Under the pieces are notes generated by a model. That model searched no databases and was not told the DNA's origin. It saw only the letters and a program-made list of their open reading frames with translations. DNA of 64,000 bases from Prevotella sp. P5-50 (lineage in GTDB: Bacteria; Bacteroidota; Bacteroidia; Bacteroidales; Bacteroidaceae), in NCBI RefSeq assembly GCF_002251295.1, contig NZ_NPJA01000051.1:173482-237481 (forward strand). The letters are read 5' to 3'. The stretch's first letter is position 1, and each line of letters opens with the position of its first letter. This document shows, piece by piece, positions 1 to 8,563 of this stretch. Both the position numbers and the translations under genes were made by a program.

Positions 1-328
1 AAAGGTTGGGAAATGTCTGACAATACGTATATTGGGCTGAGATGTAAAAATTCGACAAATTTTGACGGTGGTCGATAGATGTTCGAATGGTGGTCGAAAA
101 CACCCTATGAAACGATATTCGACCACCAGCTAAACCGTTGTACCACATAGTTTTACACAGACATGGTGGTCGAGTGGTCGATTTTTGCGAAAGACGCGCG
201 TGCGCGTACGTAAGAGAAACGAGGTTTTTTCGACAGCGTCAAACAAACCTCGTCGTTGTGTCACGGTTTCGGAAAGGCGAAAAAAAACTTCCATGCGCTC
301 TGGCCGCCGACCTCCTATGGCCATGATG
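1..328. other. non-coding region with GGTGGTCGA boxes and an alternating purine-pyrimidine tract
   Basis: No convincing gene is present; the open frames here are short and overlap each other on both strands. The region holds GGTGGTCGA or its near match at 67-75, 89-97, 119-127 (inverted), 165-173 and 174-181. Two of these form a perfect 10-bp dyad (89-98 and 118-127) with a 19-nt spacer. An alternating tract, CGCGCGTGCGCGTACGT, follows at about 195-211. The same combination recurs near 47.7 kb. A T-rich stretch on the minus strand around 280-300 may end the operon coming from the right, but no strong hairpin is visible. Confidence 0.6.
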
Positions 329-988
329 CTATTCCAGATTGTCGATGGTGATTCCATCAAACTCAGTCATAAACGACATGATGCGCGACTGATAATGGTT
401 GCGCTTCACCTTCAAGCGAACGGTGGCGGTATATGTTTCAGCATCTTGTGAGCGATGAGTTTTCATTTCATAAGCCAACACCTCAGCGTGTTCGCGACCG
501 ATAGAATCGAGCACTCCGCGTATTCCCTCACGTGTAGGAGCAGAGAAGGTCAGCGAAATTTGCTTCGCACCGAATCGGTTGTGCAAGATGCTGACACCTT
601 CCAAACACAACAATACGAGAACCGTAGAAACCGTTGCCAGCAGATAGAGTCCCGATCCGCAAGCCAATCCGATGGCAGAGGTCACCCACAGCCCAGCCGC
701 TGTAGTCAGTCCGCGCACCACATGGCGCTGGAAGATGATACATCCTGCACCTATAAAACCGATACCGCTGACCACCTGTGAGGCAATGCGCGAAGGGTCG
801 AGGCGCACCACTCCGCCCACCACATCTTCGTAACCATATTTAGACAGTATCATGAAGATGGCAGCACCAAGCCCTACAAGGAAGTGGGTTCTGAATCCAG
901 CTTCCTTTGCCCGGTATTCACGTTCTATACCGATGGCACCACCCAGCAGGGCTGCCAACAAAATGCGGATGATAAATGCTTCGTTCAT
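329..988 (-). CDS. MgtC/SapB family inner-membrane protein
   Basis: A 219-residue membrane protein of the MgtC/SapB family. The N-terminal half has several hydrophobic helices with the family signatures GAIGIERE (about residues 17-24) and DPSRIASQ (about 64-71), followed by GIGFIGAG. The C-terminal third, about 140-219, is soluble and ACT-like, as in longer family members. Family proteins are linked to growth in low magnesium and, in pathogens, to modulation of the F-type ATPase; the role here is not known. It is the last gene of a minus-strand operon, 34 bp after the MATE pump. A CorA channel elsewhere in the window shows it need not be the main Mg uptake route. Family assignment is secure, function is not. 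Confidence 0.88.
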   Translation of the reverse strand: MNEAFIIRILLAALLGGAIGIEREYRAKEAGFRTHFLVGLGAAIFMILSKYGYEDVVGGVVRLDPSRIASQVVSGIGFIGAGCIIFQRHVVRGLTTAAGLWVTSAIGLACGSGLYLLATVSTVLVLLCLEGVSILHNRFGAKQISLTFSAPTREGIRGVLDSIGREHAEVLAYEMKTHRSQDAETYTATVRLKVKRNHYQSRIMSFMTEFDGITIDNLE

Positions 989-1022
989 AGTTTTATGATT
1001 TAGAGTTCTATCGTTTAGTTCT

Positions 1023-2360
1023 TCAATTCACAAACGACTTGTTTGCCCATTTAAAGGCATTCCATCGTCTGACAAACAGTATGCCGCGGATATTCTCGTC
1101 GAGCACAAAGGCAAACCACATGCCCACCAGTCCGAAGCCAAGCGTGATGCCCAGCAGATATCCGAACAGCACCCCCACAGCCCATTGCACCACAAGACCG
1201 AGGTAGAAGGGATAGAGGATGTCGCCAGTAGCCCTGAGCGTATTGGTCGCCCAGATGTTGACACACTTACCCACTTCGAGCAGCACATCGACCCAGAAGC
1301 AGGTGCATACCAGTTTGGCGATAGTGGGATTGTCGGTCAGACAGTCGGCAATAAACGGTCCGCAGAGCGCACAGAGCACCGAGAACGACAGTGTGACGAG
1401 TACTCCCCTACGCCAGGAGAAGCGTCCCACTTGGTATGCCGCCTGTGTTTTTCCCAATCCTGTCAGATGTCCCACTATGATGCTGCTTGCCTGGGCAATG
1501 CAGATGGCATACATATAGACAAACATCACCACATTGACAATATAGGTGCGGGCAGTCAGTTCGTCATTGCCCAGCATATTGATGAAATACAGCAAGGTGA
1601 GCTGCTGCAGGTTGTAGGATATGTTTTCGCCAGCCGATGGCATGCCAATCTTCAGCAGATTGCGCAACTCGTGTGTGGGGAAATGAGCAAAGAGTTTTTG
1701 AGGCACATAGGTAAACAAGCGCCAACGCAGTATGACCACCAACAACACCATAGCCACTACTCGCGATATGCTTGTAGAGATGGCGGCACCCTCGGCACCC
1801 ATTTCGGGCATGCCAAACTTACCGAATATCAATATATAGTTGCCCATGATGTTGAGCACATTGACCACCCCCACCACCATCATTGGCGGAACGGGCATCT
1901 TGGCAGATCGCAGAATGGTGCTCACCGTGGTGGAAATCGCCTGTGTGAAAGCCATTCCGCCCACTATCTGCATATACGGGCGACCATACACCATCAGTTC
2001 GGGACGCAGTCCCATAAGTGTCAATATCGAGTCGGCACCGAGAAACAGCGTCAGGCTGACAGCTATTCCCACCACCAGATTGAGTGCCAAAGCCACTATG
2101 CCAACTCTGATAAACTTCTCTTCGCGTCCTGCTCCGAGATACTGTGCACACAGCACAGAAGTGCCGGCATTGATAATAGTGAAGAGCAGAAACACCAACG
2201 AGAGTATCTGGTTATCTACTCCTACTGCTGCTACAGCCGCATCGCTATACTGGCTGAGCATGAAAGTATCGACGCCTCCCAAGAGAAAAGTCAGTAGGGT
2301 TTCCAGCAGAATGGGTCCCACGAGGTGGTTGACGTCACGTTTGAAATGGTAGTGTATCAT
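1023..2360 (-). CDS. MATE family multidrug/Na+ antiporter
   Basis: A 445-residue polytopic membrane protein of the MATE (MatE) family, of usual length for NorM/DinF-like pumps, with about 12 predicted membrane helices in two homologous halves. The opening VGPILLETLLTFLLGGVDTF resembles the first helix of MATE proteins, and the second half begins near residue 230 with LLKIGMPSAGEN. Such pumps expel cationic drugs or metabolites by Na+ or H+ exchange; the substrate cannot be read from sequence. It lies 38 bp downstream of the symporter gene and 34 bp upstream of mgtC, so the three are probably co-transcribed. A second, distinct MATE gene lies at 37555-38937. Confidence 0.92.
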   Translation of the reverse strand: MIHYHFKRDVNHLVGPILLETLLTFLLGGVDTFMLSQYSDAAVAAVGVDNQILSLVFLLFTIINAGTSVLCAQYLGAGREEKFIRVGIVALALNLVVGIAVSLTLFLGADSILTLMGLRPELMVYGRPYMQIVGGMAFTQAISTTVSTILRSAKMPVPPMMVVGVVNVLNIMGNYILIFGKFGMPEMGAEGAAISTSISRVVAMVLLVVILRWRLFTYVPQKLFAHFPTHELRNLLKIGMPSAGENISYNLQQLTLLYFINMLGNDELTARTYIVNVVMFVYMYAICIAQASSIIVGHLTGLGKTQAAYQVGRFSWRRGVLVTLSFSVLCALCGPFIADCLTDNPTIAKLVCTCFWVDVLLEVGKCVNIWATNTLRATGDILYPFYLGLVVQWAVGVLFGYLLGITLGFGLVGMWFAFVLDENIRGILFVRRWNAFKWANKSFVN

Positions 2361-2398
2361 GTGTATTTGTTATCCAAATTAAAGTCATGCGGTTGCTA

Positions 2399-3595
2399 TC
2401 AACCCGTCACAGCGACTTTTCTGCCAAACCATCGGTCGATAATCAGCGCCAAGGCACCGTCGCCCGTCACATTGCAGGCAGTGCCGAAACTATCCATAGC
2501 GATATAAAGGGCTATCATCAGTGCCAACGACTGCTGGTCGAATCCCAGCATAGACTGTAGGATTCCCAATGCTGCCATAATGGCTCCACCCGGCACACCC
2601 GGTGCGGCAACCATCGTAATGCCCAGCATCAGTATGAATCCTATCATGCCTTGCATGTCGTAGTCTATATGCTGCATCATCATCAGCGCCATGGCACATG
2701 CCACAATCTTCAATGTGCTACCCGACAAATGTATCGTGGCACAAAGGGGCACCACAAAGCCGGCAATACCCTCACCCACCCCATTGGCTATGGTCTGCCG
2801 GAGTGTCACAGGAATGGTTGCTGCCGACGATTGTGTGCCGAGTGCGGTAAAATAGGCAGGCATCATGCGCATCAGCAGCCGCAACGGATTCCTATGGGTC
2901 AGCAGTCCTGCTACGGCATATTGCAAGAGCAGCAATACGACGTGCATCACGAATATCACGCCGATAATCTTCACAAAGACTGACAGCACCCGGAACACTT
3001 CGCCCGAATGGGTCATGTTGAAGAATATGCCGAATATATAAATAGGTAGCAGCGGCAATACCACCACCTGTATGGTCTTGGTGATAATCTGTCTGAATTC
3101 GGTGAAAACATTCTTCAGCGTTGCCGTGCCCTGATAGGCTATGCCCAAGCCGAGTGTAAACGCCATGACCAATGAGGTCATCACAGCCATCGGCGGTGTG
3201 ATGCTCACGGTGAAATAAGGTTCCTGCTGTTTCGCCTCGTTGATCGATGTCCATTCTATCTGATCGGAGATGAGCGAAGGGAATACCGCCTCGCTAACGC
3301 CATACGATAACAGTCCGGAACATACCGTTGCGCCATAGGCGAGCAATGCCGTGACCACCAGCAAGCGACCAGCCTCCCGTCCGATATCGGCAATGGCAGG
3401 TGTCACCAGTCCCACAATGATCAGGGGAATGAGGAATCCCAAAAACTCGCTAAACAAGCCATTGAAAGTCACAAAAACGCGTACTGGCATTTCTGGCGAC
3501 ACCATACCGCCAGCAATACCCAGTGCCATGGCTATCAATATCCGTGGCAGCAATCCAATCTTCATCTTTTTCATAGTCGAAAAGCTAAAGGTCAT
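2399..3595 (-). CDS. dicarboxylate/amino acid:cation symporter (DAACS family)
   Basis: A 398-residue membrane protein of the DAACS/GltP/SstT family, which imports glutamate, aspartate, serine/threonine or C4-dicarboxylates with Na+ or H+. It carries the HP1 serine-rich motif TQSSAATIPVT (about residue 255) and the TM8 substrate motif NVTGDGA near residue 375, where the Asp normally binds the substrate amino group; this favours an amino acid over a pure dicarboxylate. First gene of the minus operon. Translation could start at the first Met or at Met8 (coordinate 3574); neither has a clear ribosome site. A TATTTTTG box sits on the minus strand at about 3629-3636. The exact substrate is unresolved. 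Confidence 0.9.
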   Translation of the reverse strand: MTFSFSTMKKMKIGLLPRILIAMALGIAGGMVSPEMPVRVFVTFNGLFSEFLGFLIPLIIVGLVTPAIADIGREAGRLLVVTALLAYGATVCSGLLSYGVSEAVFPSLISDQIEWTSINEAKQQEPYFTVSITPPMAVMTSLVMAFTLGLGIAYQGTATLKNVFTEFRQIITKTIQVVVLPLLPIYIFGIFFNMTHSGEVFRVLSVFVKIIGVIFVMHVVLLLLQYAVAGLLTHRNPLRLLMRMMPAYFTALGTQSSAATIPVTLRQTIANGVGEGIAGFVVPLCATIHLSGSTLKIVACAMALMMMQHIDYDMQGMIGFILMLGITMVAAPGVPGGAIMAALGILQSMLGFDQQSLALMIALYIAMDSFGTACNVTGDGALALIIDRWFGRKVAVTG

Positions 3596-3607
3596 ATATC
3601 TGTCATG

Positions 3608-3999
3608 AGGTTATCTGTGTTATTCTTGCAAAAATACGCAAACTTATTGAAACTGCCAAAGAAATGGTTAATAATCTCCGTAGATCTATGACTTTGACGG
3701 ACCATGACGTTGCTGTGCTGTGGTGTGGCTGGCAGCGTGTGGCTTTGTCTCATGCATCACCATCATACTGCACCATTCTTCTCTATGCCAACGTTATCAC
3801 AATAGTCATGCAACATCATTGGCCGCTGTCAGCATCTATTGTGTATCATAATTCATCTGTCTATCCAAGACAAAATTACAGACTTATTACCATTTTCTAA
3901 CAGTTTACCCCGAGAAACCGTTAAAATAGTATAATATTAAGCCATATATCGCAGTGTTAGTATAAATAGTGTAAAAAAAAACAAAAGTTTTCCAGTCTA
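3608..3999. other. intergenic region between divergent transcription units
   Basis: About 490 bp separate the symporter from the lipoprotein gene. The left part, to about 3900, has mixed composition with only short unsupported open frames. The right part, 3900-4030, is very A+T rich and leads into a promoter. I see no repeat, RNA gene or hairpin of note here. Confidence 0.5.
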
Positions 4000-4033
4000 T
4001 TTGACAAACCTATCAATAATTATCTTAAATTTG
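4000..4033 (+). promoter_or_regulatory. Bacteroidetes-type promoter for the lipoprotein/TonB-receptor operon
   Basis: TTTG at 4000-4003 and TAAATTTG (fits TAnnTTTG) at 4026-4033 with a 22-bp spacer, slightly longer than the usual 19-21. The region upstream is A-rich. It gives a leader of about 57 nt before the ATG at 4097. Confidence 0.6.
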
Positions 4034-4096
4034 TAGCCACAAAATAAACTTAAATACAATAACCAAAAACATATCACTCACTAACACATTACAATT

Positions 4097-4477
4097 ATGA
4101 AAAGAACTCATTTTTATTTTATCACAAGTATTCTACTTGCCCTCTTTACCTTTGCCATATCGTCATGTAGTGATGACGACAAGATAGAGGTCGTTAATAT
4201 GATAGTAGAAATAGACTCAGAACCTGTTATTTTTTACGACATCGTTACAAAAGAGGAACCTGGCATGTGGGTAAGAGAGGAAGGCAAAAAGAATTGGAAC
4301 AAGTGGCCTCAAGATCGTATTAAAGGTTTTTCGTTTGAGGAAGGTTATTACACTAAATTACAAATAATCAAGAAGATTGACCATAACTACGATGGCTATG
4401 ACGGTGGATCTTCAACCAGCTATCAGCTGCAAAAGATACTCGAAAAGATACCATCGGAATCGATAAGAAACAAATAG
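4097..4477 (+). CDS. small lipoprotein with DUF4377-like domain
   Basis: A 126-residue secreted lipoprotein. The signal peptide ends in a lipobox-like ISSC near residue 23, followed by SDDDK, an acidic stretch often seen at the start of surface lipoproteins in this phylum. The rest matches the pattern of DUF4377: a MWVRE-type segment near residue 57, then a GFSFEEGYYTKLQI strand pair and a final YQLQKIL strand. DUF4377 proteins are small beta-rich envelope proteins of unknown role. It has its own promoter and is followed after only 22 bp by the TonB receptor, so both are probably on one transcript. The domain assignment is from memory of the family pattern and is moderately secure. Confidence 0.7.
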   Translation: MKRTHFYFITSILLALFTFAISSCSDDDKIEVVNMIVEIDSEPVIFYDIVTKEEPGMWVREEGKKNWNKWPQDRIKGFSFEEGYYTKLQIIKKIDHNYDGYDGGSSTSYQLQKILEKIPSESIRNK

Positions 4478-4499
4478 TCACTCATAAAAGAACAGCACC

Positions 4500-7376
4500 A
4501 TGGTCTGTGATACACAGGCAACCTTTATCATTTCTGCCTATATGGGAGCCGCTGGCGATTGCGCGGCTCTCTATCAGGGGCAGGTTGAAACTTCGATTTC
4601 ACATGCGACCTGGACTACCCATCCTTACTGGAATAGTGACTCATTTCAACTAGGAAACATCTGCTATGATGGTAATGTCTATACCTTTGTACCTATGCGC
4701 TACAATATCATGGACAACCAACTTGCTGTTGTTGCACCAGACAGCAAACTCTCTATAGTTCCTAATCAGGACAAAATCAAATGGTTTGAACTTGATGGCA
4801 ACCACTTTGAAAGAGAGCATGAATGGTTCATGCAGGTTGTGTATCAGGGCAGTCATGCTTCGCTATTGCTCAACAAAACCAAGCAAAACTATGGTGATGT
4901 AGAAATCGATCGGCGTTCCTATCATCAGATAAAGACCATTGACAGATATTACCTGCGATTGGCAGACGGATCCTTACACGAGGTAAAAGGGTATAAATCG
5001 CTGCGCCGGGCAGTACCGGCATACCGCAATGAGTTGCGACAGTATAAGCGCAAACACAATATAGGATTCTGGCAGAGCGTCAGACTGGAAAGTCTGAAGA
5101 GCTGTACGGAGTTTTTGGATGGCCTGATGGCAAGCCGTGAACCCAAGGCGCACCCCGAAGATACGACCTATACCGTCTCGGTAAATCCTACAGCGCCATG
5201 GGACAGCATGTCCATCAGTATGGCTGATGCAGCAGCGGTGCCAGTCTTTCAGGCATACGCTTCGGGCAGCACCCACCGTTTGAATTACAGCGATGAGAAA
5301 CAGATAAAGCCGGGAACCGCAGGCATCACACCTCTTAATACCCAGCGAGAATACGAAATGCTCAAAGAGGTAGAGGTGTTAGGCATGCGCAAGAAGCAGT
5401 CGCAACAGTATAGCGGTGTAGAGTCGTTCCACCCCTCGCTACTTCGCAATGTCCCATTAGTCATGGGAGAAACTGACGTCTTGAAACTAGCATTGAAGTT
5501 GCCGGGAGTTGCCTCAACAGGCGAGGCTGGCAGCGGAATCAATGTGCGCGGCGGTGCTACGGAGCACACCCAGATACTCTACAACGGCAACACCATATTC
5601 AACCCGATGCACATGTTCGGACTCTTCTCGGTCATAGATCCCGATTTGGTGGGTGAGACCGATCTGTACAAGGGAGGCATCCCCAGTCAGTATGGCGGTC
5701 GTCTGTCGTCGGTCATGAATATAAAAGGGAAGACTCCCGATCGCAACAGCTTCCATGGATCAGCCAGTATCGGTCTTGTGACATCAAGAGCAGCAGTTGA
5801 AATACCTATCGTGAAAGACCGCATGTCGCTACTGTTAGGCGGTCGTGCCACCTATTCTGACTGGATGCTCAAACTAATCAACAAGAAGAACCACGATTCA
5901 GATTCGTGGAACGAAGGAGGCAACACCTACGGATACCGCGATGGCAAAGCCGGCTATTGGGATGTGGGTGGCACACTGAACACCCTCTTGTCGAGCAACC
6001 ATACACTACTCATCAATGGTTATTACAGCCGCGATCGCTTCTCGCTCACCAAAGAGAAGAAATATAACTATAGCAACACGAACCTATCGGCAGAGCTGCG
6101 CAGTCGCTATGGCGACCGACTCTCTACGACGCTCATCGCAGGTTATGACCATTATGACTATGCCAACAGAGACTCCGAATATCCCACATCTGCCGCAACG
6201 CTCTCGTTCAACCTGAACAACTATTTTGTAAAGGGCAACGCCAACTATGCACTCCATAAAGACCACCAGTTGAATATGGGCATACAGGGACAGTACTATC
6301 GGATTATGCCCGGCAGTTATCAGCCTTGGGGAGAGAACTCGTACATTGTGGGACGGAAACTCAATACCGACCATGCCGTAGAGAGCGCCTTGTGGATGGA
6401 AGACACCTGGACTTTGTCGCCAGCGCTGAATATCGTTGGAGGCGTCCGGCTGAACCTGTTCAAATCTTTCAAAGAAGGATTAGAGACCTTCTATCTGCGT
6501 CCCGACATCCGCCTTTCTGCCAACTATAAACTCAACGACAACGCATCTGTCAAAGCAGGATTCAACACCCTGCACCAGTTTATCCATAAGGTTTCCAATA
6601 CCGTCATCATGTCGCCAACAGACATCTGGATGCTCAGCAACGCTAAGGTAAAGCCACAGTCGGGCTGGCAAGCAACAACCGGCTACTACCTGCAGTTTGG
6701 CAAAGGCTGCTATGAATTTTCGGCTGAAGCCTACTACAAAGGGATGAAAGACTATCTGACCTACCGCAATGCTGCCATCCTCGTCATGAATGATCATCTA
6801 TACGAAGATGTGGTGGGAACAAGCGGACGTGCCTACGGCATCGAACTACAGATTCGCAAGTTCTATGGCAAGCTGAACGGATGGTTGAACTATACCTATT
6901 CACGCACTGAACTGAAGCAAAAGAACGCTATGGGGCAAACGCCGATCAACCAAGGCCGATGGTTTGCGGCAGACTATGACAGTCCCCATAATCTGAAGTT
7001 GGTCTGCAACTATAAATTCACACGCAGATATAGCACATCGCTCAATGCAGAATACAGCACCGGCAGACCCTATACAGCTCCCATCGGCATCATGCCCTCG
7101 GAGACAACGGGCGATTACTCGGTGCCTGTCTATTCCGACCGTAACAAACTGCGCATGCCAGACTATTTCCGACTTGACTGGTCTTTCAATATCGAGCCAA
7201 GCCATCACCTGACCGCATCCACACACAGTTGGTTTACCATTGGTGTTTACAACCTGCTTGGACGTCGTAATGCCTACTCCATCTACTTTGAGGGTGACGG
7301 GAATAATGTTCGAGGTTACAAGTTGTCCGTATTCGGTGCACCTATTCCATATATTAACTACAACATCAAGTTCTAA
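4500..7376 (+). CDS. TonB-dependent outer-membrane receptor (DUF4249-partnered type), start atypical
   Basis: A 958-residue receptor frame. The first ~230 residues form a non-plug N-terminal domain (pattern ALYQGQ ... HPYW ... DGNVY ... VPMRYNI) seen in receptors paired with DUF4249 proteins. The plug follows around 320-430 with the typical INVRGG, then a long beta-barrel ending in an aromatic terminus, KF. Unlike other outer-membrane receptors it has no recognisable signal peptide: the only in-frame start before the mature-like sequence is ATG 4500, with a TAA at 4485-4487 upstream and no good ribosome site. The other two frames upstream do not encode a signal peptide either. The gene may thus be a fusion point after a deletion, or exported unconventionally. 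It is followed 2 bp later by its DUF4249 partner. Ligand unknown. Confidence 0.85.
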   Translation: MVCDTQATFIISAYMGAAGDCAALYQGQVETSISHATWTTHPYWNSDSFQLGNICYDGNVYTFVPMRYNIMDNQLAVVAPDSKLSIVPNQDKIKWFELDGNHFEREHEWFMQVVYQGSHASLLLNKTKQNYGDVEIDRRSYHQIKTIDRYYLRLADGSLHEVKGYKSLRRAVPAYRNELRQYKRKHNIGFWQSVRLESLKSCTEFLDGLMASREPKAHPEDTTYTVSVNPTAPWDSMSISMADAAAVPVFQAYASGSTHRLNYSDEKQIKPGTAGITPLNTQREYEMLKEVEVLGMRKKQSQQYSGVESFHPSLLRNVPLVMGETDVLKLALKLPGVASTGEAGSGINVRGGATEHTQILYNGNTIFNPMHMFGLFSVIDPDLVGETDLYKGGIPSQYGGRLSSVMNIKGKTPDRNSFHGSASIGLVTSRAAVEIPIVKDRMSLLLGGRATYSDWMLKLINKKNHDSDSWNEGGNTYGYRDGKAGYWDVGGTLNTLLSSNHTLLINGYYSRDRFSLTKEKKYNYSNTNLSAELRSRYGDRLSTTLIAGYDHYDYANRDSEYPTSAATLSFNLNNYFVKGNANYALHKDHQLNMGIQGQYYRIMPGSYQPWGENSYIVGRKLNTDHAVESALWMEDTWTLSPALNIVGGVRLNLFKSFKEGLETFYLRPDIRLSANYKLNDNASVKAGFNTLHQFIHKVSNTVIMSPTDIWMLSNAKVKPQSGWQATTGYYLQFGKGCYEFSAEAYYKGMKDYLTYRNAAILVMNDHLYEDVVGTSGRAYGIELQIRKFYGKLNGWLNYTYSRTELKQKNAMGQTPINQGRWFAADYDSPHNLKLVCNYKFTRRYSTSLNAEYSTGRPYTAPIGIMPSETTGDYSVPVYSDRNKLRMPDYFRLDWSFNIEPSHHLTASTHSWFTIGVYNLLGRRNAYSIYFEGDGNNVRGYKLSVFGAPIPYINYNIKF

Positions 7377-7378
7377 CC

Positions 7379-8560
7379 ATGCTACATGATATCCATCACA
7401 TAAAACGCGCCTTCATCTTTTGCATGACACTGCTGACAACCGTGGCATGCACCTACGACTACGAGATACCCGACTCCGAGACAGAACCCATGGTCGTCAT
7501 CTTTGGGCAGATTGTGAGCGAGAGCGAGTGTGTGTTCTCACTGCATAGCACAGCAAGACCTACTGGCGAACTGGAGGAGATTTATTCCAATATAGACAAT
7601 GCAACAGTTGTTGTAAAAGGTACAGACGGACAGGTCTTTGAAGGACACGGAGTCGGCAATTTCACTGGACGCTTCATCGTAAATGTCGGTAAGCTGTCGT
7701 CAGACCAGAAGTATTACGTTGAGGTATCAACCCCATACGGAAATTTCGCCAGCGAACCCATGCAACCGCTTGACGCTCCTGAGCTCACCGATATCTGTTA
7801 CGAACAGTCAGAGGTCAATAAGTCGATCAATGTAATGGTCACAACCGAAGATCCCCATGCACTGGTATATCTCTTATGGCAGGTAGATGACTATTATGAG
7901 ATTTACACACCGCTTACCACACAATGGAAATATTGTATGGGACAGAACGAAGGCGACTCGGATGGTCAAAACGGCACATTTGAGAAGATTTCTCCCGAAG
8001 CATATACCAACCACGGTTGGCGTCACGCCATAGCACTTGCCAATTTCGCCACCAATGAGGATTATGGCTGTGGAGCCATCACCAAGCGCAGTATCTACAC
8101 ACGCACTATTAGTGACCATCGGTTGCAAACACGCTGTTGCACACGCATCAAACAGATGGCTATCACCCGTCAGGAATATGAATACCGCCGGTTGATGCTC
8201 AATCAAACATACAATATGGGAGGTTTGTTCACTCCCATGCCCTCCGAACTCCCCACCAACATCAAGTCTGTCGGTGAGCGGAAAGCCATCGGATATATCG
8301 GAGTAAGAGGCCGCACGAGTATGAAGGAGATGTATATCAACGGTTCGGATGTCGGCTATAAGAGCCAAGTCAATCCTCAGACATTTCCACAGGATGGGCT
8401 ATCGCCCTCTGCATTGGTGAACAGGGGGTATAGTGTCTATACCCACACTCCCAACACCGGCGACACCATGTGGACCTTTACCTGGTGTGTAGATTATCGT
8501 GATAAGTATTGGGGTGGAGACGCCATAGACCGCCCCGATTTCTGGCAAAACAAACAATAG
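7379..8560 (+). CDS. DUF4249 outer-membrane lipoprotein, partner of the TonB receptor
   Basis: A 393-residue lipoprotein with a hydrophobic leader and lipobox-like TVAC at about residue 24, followed by a beta-rich domain beginning MVVIFGQIVSE, typical of DUF4249. The C-terminal part contains a second conserved block around residues 330-390. DUF4249 genes regularly follow TonB-dependent receptors in Bacteroidetes and are thought to be surface or periplasmic accessory proteins for uptake of an unidentified ligand. Here the gene starts 2 bp after the receptor stop and ends 3 bp before the next start, so the three are almost certainly translated from one message. It looks intact. Confidence 0.83.
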   Translation: MLHDIHHIKRAFIFCMTLLTTVACTYDYEIPDSETEPMVVIFGQIVSESECVFSLHSTARPTGELEEIYSNIDNATVVVKGTDGQVFEGHGVGNFTGRFIVNVGKLSSDQKYYVEVSTPYGNFASEPMQPLDAPELTDICYEQSEVNKSINVMVTTEDPHALVYLLWQVDDYYEIYTPLTTQWKYCMGQNEGDSDGQNGTFEKISPEAYTNHGWRHAIALANFATNEDYGCGAITKRSIYTRTISDHRLQTRCCTRIKQMAITRQEYEYRRLMLNQTYNMGGLFTPMPSELPTNIKSVGERKAIGYIGVRGRTSMKEMYINGSDVGYKSQVNPQTFPQDGLSPSALVNRGYSVYTHTPNTGDTMWTFTWCVDYRDKYWGGDAIDRPDFWQNKQ

Positions 8561-8563
8561 TTT

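Noticed and set aside
1185..2297. 370-codon open frame antisense to the first MATE gene
   Set aside because: The translation is rich in His, Gln, Ser and Cys with no hydrophobic or domain pattern, while the opposite strand encodes a clear MATE protein. It is a codon-bias shadow.
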